Assembly (NCBI GenBank): GCA_027531565.1
Contig: JAPZSB010000011.1
Coordinates: 62,001 to 126,000, forward strand
Origin: Beijerinckiaceae bacterium
Lineage (GTDB): Bacteria > Pseudomonadota > Alphaproteobacteria > Rhizobiales > Beijerinckiaceae
Reading direction: 5' to 3'
Length of the DNA stretch: 64,000 nucleotides
The position numbers were made by a program, and so were the translations under genes. A model generated the notes under the pieces. That model was not told where the DNA came from. It saw only the letters and a list, made by a program, of their open reading frames with translations, and did no database searches. Shown piece after piece: positions 55,354-64,000 of the stretch (within the stretch, counting starts at the first letter, position 1; every line of letters begins with the position of its first letter).

Positions 55354-55387
55354 TCTGGATCGATCCTCCTGCCGCTGGGAACCCTGA

Positions 55388-56641
55388 ATGAGCCTTTCCC
55401 TCACCCCGGAAGAAACCCGCCTGCTCGCCGGCGATCAGGGCGAAGGCATGGCTCTGGCCATGCGCGTCATCACCGAGACGGCACGGCTGATGGGCGCCAG
55501 CCGGCTGGTGCCGGTCGTCTCCGCCCATATTGACGGCGCGCTCTATCACGGCGATTCGGGCACGCTTTTCGCCGAGCATCTGGTGCGGCTCGGCGCGAAG
55601 CTCGCCATTCCGACCACGCTGAATGTCGGCGCGCTTGATCTCGCCTGCGGCGCAAGGACGCGGCTGCCGCCTCACCAGCATGACATGGCCTACCGCATGA
55701 TGCGCGCCTACGAGGCGATGGGCTGCGCCCCGACCTGGACCTGCGCGCCCTATCAGGCGGGGCATCGCCCGGCCCTCGGCAGCGATGTCGCCTGGGGGGA
55801 ATCCAATGCGGTCGCCTTCTGCAATTCCGTGCTCGGCGCCCGGACCAACCGTTACGGTGACTTTCTCGACATCTGCTGCGCGATGACCGCCCGCGCCCCC
55901 TATTACGGCTTGCACATTCCGGAGAACCGCCGCGCCGTCTTCGCGCTGGATTGCTCGGGCCTGTCGCCTGCCCTGCGGAATTCGGACGTCTTCTGGCCGG
56001 TCATCGGCACCCTGTTCGGCCAGCGCGCGGGCACCTCGATCGGCGTCGTGCTCGGCCTTGACGGCTGCGCCACCGAGGACCGGCTGAAAGCCTTCGGCGC
56101 CGCGGCCGCTTCGGCGGGCGCAGTCGGCCTGTTCCATATTCTCGGCGAAACGCCGGAAGCGCCGGACCTCGCCACCGTGACCGGCGAGCAGGATATCCCG
56201 GTCATCCCGGTGACCGCCGCGATGCTGAATGCCGCCCGGGCCGGACTCTCGACAACGGGCGAAACCGCAATCGATGCCGTGGCGATCGGCTCGCCGCATT
56301 GCTCGGCGGAGGAATTGCTGGAACTCGACCGGCTGATCGGCGGGCGCCGCCTCGCCCGCCCCTTCTATGCCTGCACCGGCCGCCACGCCGTGGCCGAACT
56401 GGAAGCTGCCGGCCGCCGGCGCGCGCTGGAGGAGGCTGGCGTCACGCTGGTGGCGGATACCTGCGTCGTCGTCACGCCGATCCTCGAGGGTGTGAAGGGC
56501 GTGCTGATGACCAATTCGGGCAAATTCGCCCATTATGCGCCGGGCAATACCGGCTATGCCGTGCAATACGGCGCGATGGCGGAATGCGTCGAGAGCGCCG
56601 TCACCGGGCGGCTGGTGCGTGAGGAAAGGCTCTGGTCATGA
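55388..56641 (+). CDS. Aconitase X large (catalytic) subunit
   Basis: A 417-residue aconitase X domain protein, probably the large subunit of a cis-3-hydroxy-L-proline dehydratase. Matches: SLTPEETRLLAGDQGEGMAL, HIDGALYHGDSGTLFAEHLV, TTLNVGALDL, GCAPTWTCAPYQAGHRP and GESNAVAFCNSVLGARTNRYGD, with the cluster cysteines in WTCAPY and FCNSV. The gene overlaps the small-subunit start (ATGA). Hydratase of a related compound (mevalonate-pathway AcnX) is the alternative. Confidence 0.9.
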   Translation: MSLSLTPEETRLLAGDQGEGMALAMRVITETARLMGASRLVPVVSAHIDGALYHGDSGTLFAEHLVRLGAKLAIPTTLNVGALDLACGARTRLPPHQHDMAYRMMRAYEAMGCAPTWTCAPYQAGHRPALGSDVAWGESNAVAFCNSVLGARTNRYGDFLDICCAMTARAPYYGLHIPENRRAVFALDCSGLSPALRNSDVFWPVIGTLFGQRAGTSIGVVLGLDGCATEDRLKAFGAAAASAGAVGLFHILGETPEAPDLATVTGEQDIPVIPVTAAMLNAARAGLSTTGETAIDAVAIGSPHCSAEELLELDRLIGGRRLARPFYACTGRHAVAELEAAGRRRALEEAGVTLVADTCVVVTPILEGVKGVLMTNSGKFAHYAPGNTGYAVQYGAMAECVESAVTGRLVREERLWS

Positions 56642-57048
56642 CATTTCCCGCGCTCACCCCGCTCCTCCCCGGCGAGGCCTCCGGCCCCGTGCTCCAGCTT
56701 TCCGCGCCGCTTTCGTTCTGGGGCGGCGTCGACCCGGCGAGCGGCCGGATCATCCAGGTCCGCCACCCGGAATGCGGGCGCACCATCGGCGGCATGATCC
56801 TCTGCCTGCCGGCAACGATCGGCTCCTCCTCCTCCTCGGCCGTGCTGCTGGAACTGATCCGCCTGGGCATCGCGCCGGCCGCCCTCGTGATGGGCACGCC
56901 GGATGCGATCCTGATGATCGGCTGCCTTGTCGCGCGCGAGATGGGCTGGGCGGCCCCGCCCGCCTTCGCGCTGGACCCGGCCGGCCAGGCTCGCCTGCCC
57001 GGCTCGGCACACATCGATGCCGGCGGGCAGGTTTCCCCCCTCTCCTGA
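56638..57048 (+). CDS. Aconitase X small (swivel) subunit
   Basis: A 136-residue swivel domain of the aconitase X complex: LSFWGGVDPASGRIIQVRHP, GCGRTIGGMILCLPATIGSS-like core with the SSSSAVLLELI loop, and ALVMGTPDAILMIGCLVA. Together with the large subunit it makes the dehydratase. Overlaps by four bases; the epimerase follows 19 bases downstream. Confidence 0.92.
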   Translation: MTFPALTPLLPGEASGPVLQLSAPLSFWGGVDPASGRIIQVRHPECGRTIGGMILCLPATIGSSSSSAVLLELIRLGIAPAALVMGTPDAILMIGCLVAREMGWAAPPAFALDPAGQARLPGSAHIDAGGQVSPLS

Positions 57049-57067
57049 AAAAAGAGTAGTCAACACC

Positions 57068-58078
57068 ATGGCAAGGCACACGTTTTTCTGCGTCGACGGG
57101 CATACCTGCGGCAACCCCGTCCGCATGGTCGTCGGCGGTGGACCCGACCTCAAGGGCGCCACGATGAGCGAGAAGCGCGATCATTTCATCCGCGACCATG
57201 ACTGGATCCGCACCGCCCTGATGTTCGAGCCGCGCGGCCATGACATGATGTCCGGCTCGATCCTCTATCCGCCGACCCGGCCCGATTGCGACATTGCCAT
57301 CCTCTATATCGAGACCACCGGCTGCCTGCCCATGTGCGGCCATGGCACGATCGGCACGGTCACGATGGCGCTGGAACAGGGGCTGGTGAAGGCCCGCACG
57401 CCGGGCATCCTGCGGCTCGACACGCCGGCCGGCCTCGTCGAGGCGCATTACCGCGAGGAAGGCGGCCGCGTCACCTCGGTCAAGCTGATCAACATCCCCT
57501 CCTTCCTCTTCGTGCGCGATCTGGCCATCGAGGTGGAGGGTCTCGGCAGGCTGGTGGTCGACATTTCCTATGGCGGCAATTTCTACGCGATCATCGATCC
57601 GCAGCCGGCCTTTGCCGGCGTCGAGGCGGTCCAGCCCTCCGACATCCTGCGCTGGTCGCCGCGGGTCCGTTCGGCGGTGAATGCGGCGATCGACCTCGTC
57701 CACCCGGAAAACCCGGCCATCCGCGGCTGCCGCCATGTGCTCTGGGCCGGCAAGCCCACCGTGCCCGGCGCCACCGCCCGCAACGCCGTGTTCTATGGCG
57801 AGAAGGCCATCGACCGCTCGCCCTGCGGCACCGGAACCTCGGCCCGCCTCGCGCAATGGGCGGCGCGCGGCCGGCTGAAGCCGGGCCAGGATTTCATCCA
57901 TGAGAGCATCATCGGCTCGCTCTTCACCGGCCGGATCGAGGGCGAGACGCGCGTGGGTGACTATCCCGCGATCATCCCCTCGATCGAGGGATGGGCGGTC
58001 ATGACGGGCCTGAACACGATCTTCGTCGATGACCATGATCCCTTCGCGCATGGCTTTGTTCTGGCCGATCGAGCATAG
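57068..58078 (+). CDS. Proline racemase family: 4-hydroxyproline 2-epimerase type
   Basis: A 336-residue proline-racemase-family protein. Both catalytic cysteines are present: Cys90 in LPMCGHGTIG and Cys253 in RSPCGTGTSAR, so it should act as an epimerase/racemase, not as the Ser/Thr dehydratase variant. The N-terminal FFCVDGHTCGNPVRMV is the hydroxyproline-epimerase start. In this operon it would supply or interconvert hydroxyproline isomers upstream of the AcnX dehydratase. The RBS is weak (AAAGAG). Confidence 0.92.
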   Translation: MARHTFFCVDGHTCGNPVRMVVGGGPDLKGATMSEKRDHFIRDHDWIRTALMFEPRGHDMMSGSILYPPTRPDCDIAILYIETTGCLPMCGHGTIGTVTMALEQGLVKARTPGILRLDTPAGLVEAHYREEGGRVTSVKLINIPSFLFVRDLAIEVEGLGRLVVDISYGGNFYAIIDPQPAFAGVEAVQPSDILRWSPRVRSAVNAAIDLVHPENPAIRGCRHVLWAGKPTVPGATARNAVFYGEKAIDRSPCGTGTSARLAQWAARGRLKPGQDFIHESIIGSLFTGRIEGETRVGDYPAIIPSIEGWAVMTGLNTIFVDDHDPFAHGFVLADRA

Positions 58079-58231
58079 CCAACGGCGGAATTCGTGGCCT
58101 TTTCGATAATCTTTGGCGGTAATCTCTAGTTCGGAGCCATTTTTTCGATTGAAGCCCTAAACGGGCTGGTCCATGTCTTACCGCCACGTGATTGCCGGCC
58201 TTGCGGCTTGCTGCTAGCGTGGTTTCGCCGG

Positions 58232-58260
58232 TTGACGGTTTGGTCATCTGGCACAATTCC
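58232..58260 (+). promoter_or_regulatory. Possible livH promoter
   Basis: TTGACG at 58232-58237 followed by a CACAATTC region 15-18 bases later, in the 224-base gap between the epimerase and livH. The -10 is weak. A 5-bp hairpin (GCCC-TAAAC-GGGC) lies earlier in the gap. Confidence 0.35.
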
Positions 58261-58302
58261 CGCATAGAACGGGATACGGTATGGGGAGGCGTTCGTTTCA
58301 GG

Positions 58303-59226
58303 ATGGAAGTATTCGTCCAGCAATTGATTAATGGCGTCACGCTTGGCGCTGTCTACGGGCTCATCGCCATCGGCTACACGATGGTCTTCGGCATCATCGG
58401 GATGGTGAACTTCGCCCATGGCGACGTGTTCATGATCTCCGCCTTCGTGGCCCTCATCTGTTTCATGGCCGTAACGGCCCTGGCCGGGATGACCGGAGGC
58501 GCGGTTTTCCTGGCGCTGCTTGTCGCGCTGATCGTCTCGATGATCGTGACATCGCTCTTCAGCTGGACCATCGAGCGGGTGGCCTACCGCAAGCTGCGTG
58601 GCTCGTTCCGCCTCGCGCCGCTGATCTCGGCGATCGGCATGTCGATCCTGCTGATGAATTTTGTGCAGGTTGCCCAGGGTGCGCGCAACAAGCCCATCCC
58701 CCCGATCATGCGCGATACGATCCGCCTCTTCGAGAAGGACGGGTTCGTCGTTGCCATCTCCTACAAGCAGATCCTCATCATCCTGGTCACGGCGCTTCTC
58801 CTCGGCATCTTCTGGTACGTCGTCCAGAAGACCCCGCTCGGCCGGGCACAGCGCGCCTGCGAGCAGGACCAGAAAATGGCGGCCCTGCTCGGCATCAATG
58901 TCGACCGCACCATCGCCGTCACCTTCATCATGGGCGCGGCCCTCGCGGCGGTCGCCGGCACCATGTTCCTCACCTATTACGGCGTCGTCGTGTTCTCCGA
59001 CGGGTTTGTTCCCGGCGTGAAGGCCTTCACGGCGGCCGTCCTCGGCGGCATCGGTTCCCTGCCCGGGGCGGTGCTCGGAGGCATGCTCATCGGCCTGATC
59101 GAGACCTTCTGGTCGGCGTATTTCTCCATTGACTACAAGGATGTCGCCGCATTCTCGATCCTGGCCATCGTTCTGATCTTCATGCCGCAAGGCCTCCTGG
59201 GCAAACCCGAAGTCGAGAAGGTGTGA
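58303..59226 (+). CDS. livH: Branched-chain amino acid ABC permease LivH
   Basis: A 307-residue inner-membrane permease with about eight membrane segments, starting VQQLINGVTLGAVYGLIAIG and YTMVFGIIGMVNFAHGD, the LivH signature, and ending LLGKPEVEKV. It moves branched-chain amino acids or related solutes together with LivM. Starts at ATG 58303 with a GGGGAGG 16 bases upstream. The next gene's starts cluster at its stop (GTG/ATG repeats at 59223-59232). Confidence 0.93.
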   Translation: MEVFVQQLINGVTLGAVYGLIAIGYTMVFGIIGMVNFAHGDVFMISAFVALICFMAVTALAGMTGGAVFLALLVALIVSMIVTSLFSWTIERVAYRKLRGSFRLAPLISAIGMSILLMNFVQVAQGARNKPIPPIMRDTIRLFEKDGFVVAISYKQILIILVTALLLGIFWYVVQKTPLGRAQRACEQDQKMAALLGINVDRTIAVTFIMGAALAAVAGTMFLTYYGVVVFSDGFVPGVKAFTAAVLGGIGSLPGAVLGGMLIGLIETFWSAYFSIDYKDVAAFSILAIVLIFMPQGLLGKPEVEKV

Positions 59227-60641
59227 TGATGATGGAAGCGCCTGCACGTGAGCCGGTGAATTTCGTCGGCCTGCTGAAGGATGCGGTCTTCGCGGCCGCC
59301 ATCGCCTTCGGCCTCTTCTCCCTGATGCTCGGTCTCAAGACCGACCAGACGCTCAACAACCAGATGGTGCTCGTGCCGCGGCCGGGCCTGCTGTTCACCG
59401 TGGTCGGGCTGGTCTTTGTCGGCCGGTTCCTGATCGGCTACTGGCAGGCCATCAATGCCGGAAAGATCAAGAAGCGGAAGGCGGCAGCAACGCCGCTCGC
59501 CCTCAAGATCGAGAAATACGGCACGGCGGCCTTTGTCGGCTTCCTCTTCGTCTATCCGATGATGGTGCTCGGCACGGCCGGCCCGTCGGGCGCGATCAAG
59601 TGGATCGACAATTTCGGCATCCAGATCCTGATCTACATCATGCTGGGCTGGGGCCTGAACATCGTCGTCGGCCTCGCGGGCCTGCTCGATCTCGGCTATG
59701 TCGCCTTCTACGCCGTCGGCGCCTATTCCTACGCGCTTCTGGCCACATCGGAACCGGTGAAGGAATTCATGGCCGGCGCGATCGGCCCGACCTTCTGGCC
59801 GCTCTGGGCCTTCTGGATCTGCCTCCCGGTTGCCGGCATCCTCGCCGCCTTCTGGGGCGTGCTGCTCGGCTTCCCGGTCCTGCGCCTGCGCGGCGACTAT
59901 CTCGCCATCGTGACCCTCGCCTTCGGGGAGATCATCCGCCTGGTTCTGATCAACTGGGTCGAGTTCTCGGGCGGCTATGCCGGCATTTCCTCCATCCCGA
60001 GGCCGAGTTTCTTCGGTGTGCCGTTCAACGCCACGGAAAGCGGGTTCGCCGCGACATTCGGGCTCGAATTCACACCGATCTACCGAACGATCTTCCTCTT
60101 CTACGTCATCCTGATTCTCGCGCTGATCACGGCCGTGGTCTCCACCCGGCTCCGGCGGTTGCCTGTCGGCCGGGCCTGGGAAGCCCTGCGCGAGGACGAG
60201 ATCGCCTGCCGGTCGCTGGGCATCAACACCGTGAACACCAAGCTGACGGCCTTCGCCATCGGCGCGATGTTCGGCGGCTTTGCCGGCGCCTTCTTCGCGG
60301 CCCGCCAGGGCTTCATCTCGCCGGAAAGCTTCGTCTTCCTCGAATCCGCGCAAATCCTGGCGATCGTCGTTCTCGGCGGCATGGGCAGCCTGCTCGGCGT
60401 CGTGATCGCCTCGATCCTGCTGGTGGGCGGCGTCGAACTGCTGCGCGAGCTGGATTTCCTGAAGGCCTATTTCGGCGACAATTTCGACCCGGCCCAGTAC
60501 CGGATGCTGATTTTCGGCGCCTGCATGGTGCTGATGATGCTCTGGAAACCGCGCGGCCTGATCTCGGTGCGCGAGCCTTCCGTCTTCCTCAAGGAGAAGA
60601 AGGCCGTGTCGTCCGACCTGGTGAAGGAGGGGCATGGATGA
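59226..60641 (+). CDS. livM: Branched-chain amino acid ABC permease LivM
   Basis: A 471-residue permease, longer than E. coli LivM because of extra N-terminal membrane segments (LKDAVFAAAIAFGLFSLMLG, LLFTVVGLVFVGRFLIGYW). The core has GWGLNIVVGLAGLLDLGYVAF and LRLRGDYLAIVTLAFGEIIR. Four candidate starts crowd GTGTGATGATGATGG; I chose 59226, which gives TGATG overlap with livH. The end overlaps livG by 8 bases. Confidence 0.92.
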   Translation: MMMEAPAREPVNFVGLLKDAVFAAAIAFGLFSLMLGLKTDQTLNNQMVLVPRPGLLFTVVGLVFVGRFLIGYWQAINAGKIKKRKAAATPLALKIEKYGTAAFVGFLFVYPMMVLGTAGPSGAIKWIDNFGIQILIYIMLGWGLNIVVGLAGLLDLGYVAFYAVGAYSYALLATSEPVKEFMAGAIGPTFWPLWAFWICLPVAGILAAFWGVLLGFPVLRLRGDYLAIVTLAFGEIIRLVLINWVEFSGGYAGISSIPRPSFFGVPFNATESGFAATFGLEFTPIYRTIFLFYVILILALITAVVSTRLRRLPVGRAWEALREDEIACRSLGINTVNTKLTAFAIGAMFGGFAGAFFAARQGFISPESFVFLESAQILAIVVLGGMGSLLGVVIASILLVGGVELLRELDFLKAYFGDNFDPAQYRMLIFGACMVLMMLWKPRGLISVREPSVFLKEKKAVSSDLVKEGHG

Positions 60642-61607
60642 TCGGCCAGCCCCTGCCTCGTCACCCCGCGCTCCGGCTCCTGCGGAAAGAAGATATCTGA
60701 TGCGTGCGCTTACGGATCCGATCCTGAAGGTCCAGAACCTGACGATGCGCTTCGGCGGCCTCGTCGCGGTCAATGACCTGACATTCACTGCCGGTCGCGG
60801 CGACATCACGGCCCTGATCGGCCCCAACGGGGCCGGCAAGACCACGGTGTTCAACTGCATCACCGGCTTCTACAAGCCCACGACGGGCCGCATGGCCCTT
60901 CGCCATGGCAGCATCGACATCGACGCCCATGTCGAACGGCTGACCGACACGCCGAACGACCATGTCACCAACGCCGAGGGCAGCCTCTACCTGCTGGAGC
61001 GGATGCCGGATTTCCACGTCTCGGCCCGTGCCAAGGTCGCCCGGACCTTCCAGAACATCCGCCTCTTCTCCGGCATGACCGTGCTCGAGAACCTGATGGT
61101 GGCCCAGCATAATCCGCTCATGGTCGCCTCGAACTGGACCATCGGCGGGCTTCTCGGCTTTGCCGGCTTCCGCAAGCGCGAGAAGGCGGCGATCGAGACC
61201 GCCAAATACTGGCTCGAGAAGACCAAGCTGATCGACCGCGCCGACGATCCGGCCGGCGACCTGCCCTATGGCGACCAGCGCCGTCTGGAAATCGCACGGG
61301 CCATGTGCACCGAGCCTGTCCTGCTCTGCCTCGACGAGCCGGCGGCCGGCCTCAACCCGCGCGAGAGCCTCGAACTCAACGCGCTGCTGCGCTCGATCCG
61401 GGATGATCACGGCACGTCGCTGCTGCTCATCGAGCATGACATGTCGGTGGTCATGGAGATCTCCGACCATGTCGTGGTGCTGGATTACGGCACCAAGATT
61501 TCGGACGGCACGCCCGAACAGGTCAAATCCGATCCAAAGGTCATCGCCGCCTATCTCGGCGCCGAGGATGAAGCGGAAGTGGAGCAGATCGAGGCGGAGG
61601 TGGGCCT

Positions 61608-61611
<4 letters not shown>
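60634..61611 (+). CDS. livG: Branched-chain amino acid ABC ATP-binding protein LivG
   Basis: A 325-residue ATPase. Walker A GPNGAGKT at residues 63-70, signature LPYGDQRRLEIARA, Walker B VLLCLDEPAAGLNPRE and the H-loop EHDMSVV. The segment between Walker A and signature carries an insert (YLLERMPDFHVSARAKV), and the C-terminal tail is acidic. The first 22 residues before MRALTD are proline-rich, so ATG 60700 may be the real start. Overlaps livM and livF. Confidence 0.93.
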
Positions 61612-62345
<734 letters not shown>

Positions 62346-62378
62346 GGCCCGGGCAAACCCCGAACAAGGAAAACCCCG

Positions 62379-62729
62379 ATGCAAGGAATTCTCTACGAGG
62401 AACCGTCGATCTGGTTGTTCCTGCTGGTCACGGTCATCATGGGTGGCTGGGCGGCGTGGCGGACGGGCAAGGCCATCGCGAAGACCTGGCGTCCGTCCTG
62501 GATGCTGGTTCCCTACATGGCGCTGCTCGGCATGGGCGTCCGGTTCATCCATTTCGCCCTGTTCCACGGCACGCTGTTCTCGTTGCATTTCTACCTGATC
62601 GACACGCTGCTGATCTCGGTCTTCGCCTATCTAGGCTGGCGGAACGAGCGGGCCAATGCGATGGCACGCCAGTATGGTTTTGCCTTCGAGAAGACCTCGG
62701 CGATCACCTGGCGGCGCAAGGCGGCATGA
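62379..62729 (+). CDS. Small membrane protein in liv operon (DUF6867-like)
   Basis: A 116-residue protein with three membrane segments (IWLFLLVTVIMGGWAAW, WMLVPYMALLGMGVRFIHFA, FYLIDTLLISVFAYLGW) and a cytoplasmic tail with basic residues. It sits between livF and livJ/K in the same direction. I recall similar proteins in Rhizobiales liv operons (DUF6867), but I am not certain of the family name. Role unknown; perhaps a transporter accessory. Confidence 0.78.
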   Translation: MQGILYEEPSIWLFLLVTVIMGGWAAWRTGKAIAKTWRPSWMLVPYMALLGMGVRFIHFALFHGTLFSLHFYLIDTLLISVFAYLGWRNERANAMARQYGFAFEKTSAITWRRKAA

Positions 62730-62979
62730 GCCCGCCCTGCACCACCGGAGGCGGATTGACCGGGATCGCGCGGGAAAAATCGGTTCCGCGCGGGACGACC
62801 GGAAATTCCCCGTCCGATGCGGTGAAATGCCCCGAATTTTCTCGAATTTTGCGTGAATTTGGCTGGTGACAGAGACAATAAAACCGGCTTTGATGGTTTC
62901 AGGCGTGTTAATCGACACGACTGGAGACGCTTGCGGGTGGCGAGATCAACCCGTCTTATCAGTCACAGGGAGAGACCTG

Positions 62980-64000
62980 ATGAAGAAAACCTTGTTGGCC
63001 GGCGTCGCGCTTGCCGCCACGCTCGCTTTCGCGGGCGCTGCCAATGCTCAGCTGAAGTTCGGCGTGACCGGCCCGATCACCGGTCCGAATGCCGCCTTCG
63101 GCAAGCAGCTCACCGATGGCGCCGAACAGGCTGCCGCCGATTTCAATGCCGCCGGTGGCATTCTCGGCCAGAAGATCGCCCTCTCGAAGGGTGACGACGT
63201 GTCGGACCCGAAGCAGGGCGTCTCGGTTGCGAACAAGTTCGTCGGTGACGGCGTGAAGTTCGTGGTCGGTCCCTTCAACTCGGGCGTCACGATCCCGGCC
63301 TCGGAAGTCTATGCCGAGAACGGCGTCCTCATGGTCACCCCGTCGGCCACCAACCCGCGCGTCACCGAGCGCAAGCTGTGGAACGTGTTCCGCACCTGCG
63401 GCCGCGACGACCAGCAGGGCGCTGTGGCGGCTGACCACATCGTGAAGAACTTCAAGGACAAGAAGGTCGCTGTCATCCACGACAAGACCACCTATGGCCA
63501 GGGCCTCGCCGACGAAACCAAGAAGGCGATGAATGCGAAGGGCGTGAAGGAAGCGCTCTATGAAGGCGTGAATACCGGCGAGAAGGACTTCTCGGCCCTC
63601 ATCACCAAGATGAAGAACGCCAACATCGATGTCGTCTACTGGGGCGGCCTGCACACGGAAGGCGGCCTCATTGTCCGCCAGATGCGTGACCAGGGCGTCA
63701 AGGCTGTCATGATGTCGGGCGACGGCATCACCTCGGACGAGTTCGCCACGATCGGCGGCCCGGGCGTCGAAGGCACCCTGATGACCTTCCCACCGGATCC
63801 GCGCAGCCGTCCGGAAGCCGCCAAGATCGTTGCGGCGTTCAAGGCCAAGGGCATCAACCCGGAAGCCTACACGCTCTACACCTACGCGGCGATGGAAGTG
63901 ATCAAGCAGGCTGCGGAATCGGCCAAGTCGCTTGATCCGAAGAAGGTTGCCGAGAAGATGCATTCCGGCATGACCTTCAAGACGGTCATCGGCGATCTGT
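62980..64000 (+). CDS. livJ: Branched-chain amino acid binding protein LivJ/LivK (3' end missing)
   Basis: The periplasmic receptor for the transporter, running off the right end after 340 codons. A signal peptide (MKKTLLAGVALAATLAFAGA, cut after ANA-Q near residue 24) leads to KFGVTGPITGPNAAFGKQLT, the usual LivK start. AGGGAGAGA precedes the ATG. It lies 250 bases after the small membrane gene, so it may have its own promoter; this gap holds three GAATTT stretches and no clear terminator. Confidence 0.93.
   Translation, partial: MKKTLLAGVALAATLAFAGAANAQLKFGVTGPITGPNAAFGKQLTDGAEQAAADFNAAGGILGQKIALSKGDDVSDPKQGVSVANKFVGDGVKFVVGPFNSGVTIPASEVYAENGVLMVTPSATNPRVTERKLWNVFRTCGRDDQQGAVAADHIVKNFKDKKVAVIHDKTTYGQGLADETKKAMNAKGVKEALYEGVNTGEKDFSALITKMKNANIDVVYWGGLHTEGGLIVRQMRDQGVKAVMMSGDGITSDEFATIGGPGVEGTLMTFPPDPRSRPEAAKIVAAFKAKGINPEAYTLYTYAAMEVIKQAAESAKSLDPKKVAEKMHSGMTFKTVIGDL

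Overview
This window is ordinary chromosomal sequence of a high-GC alphaproteobacterium, most likely Hyphomicrobiales (Rhizobiales; Bosea- or Phreatobacter-like, which is an inference). The evidence is the set of protein families (DUF2336, PilZ, BTLCP cysteine peptidase, DUF3126, ExoD, AapJ- and Liv-type transporters), a full TTAA-N7-TTAA CtrA-type site, and hairpin terminators with short U-tracts. I see no phage, transposase, CRISPR array or rRNA. The only RNA gene I am confident of is a tRNA-Leu(UAA). The left end cuts a lipoprotein gene and the right end cuts livJ/livK.

Layout: 0-2.2 kb, lipoprotein, L,D-transpeptidase and amino-acid binding protein. 2.2-4.3 kb, chemoreceptor. 4.5-6.6 kb, exported MBL hydrolase and NAD kinase, the latter behind two tiny overlapping reading frames. 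6.7-10.5 kb, response regulator plus Hpt protein, DUF2336 protein, SLT transglycosylase. 10.6-13.6 kb, MaoC hydratase plus CoA-ester lyase, flavin reductase, exported protein. 13.6-14.5 kb, a repeat-rich patch with a cloverleaf palindrome, a 75-bp direct repeat, a stand-alone RAM-domain protein and an internally shortened DUF1330 gene. 14.5-21.5 kb, lectin-like protein, thrS, ClpP-like exported protein, yidD, DUF4760, IscU-like scaffold, folE, hisI, CBS protein. 21.9-27.4 kb, PAS protein, double PilZ protein, BTLCP, gamma carbonic anhydrase, DUF3126, cysE. 27.5-41 kb, hydrolase, zinc-finger protein, FAD monooxygenase, EamA transporter, PilZ, tRNA-Leu, acyl ligase, gpt, CinA-like, FkbM, map, radC, GGDEF-EAL, ExoD, beta-barrel protein.

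41-53 kb: FeS photolyase overlapping a DUF2256 gene, then an atypical SDR, then a molybdenum hydroxylase locus. On the minus strand coxS-coxL-coxM-type structural genes are followed, after one plus-strand SnoaL-like gene, by a maturation set: MoxR ATPase, VWA protein, split XdhC N and C domains, and a molybdopterin-binding/MobA-like fusion. The large subunit carries AYRGAGR rather than the AYxCSFR loop of true CO dehydrogenase, so the substrate is unknown. Both gaps between the structural genes hold related heptamer/inverted-repeat sequence.

53-64 kb: enol-lactonase-like hydrolase plus an atypical SDR whose 3' end and terminator are tandemly duplicated; a flavin reductase; a hydroxyproline-type operon (aconitase X large and small subunits plus proline racemase family epimerase) behind a GntR-like operator; then a branched-chain amino acid ABC operon livH-livM-livG-livF, a small membrane protein, and livJ/K. 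Many gene pairs overlap by ATGA or TGATG, indicating translational coupling.
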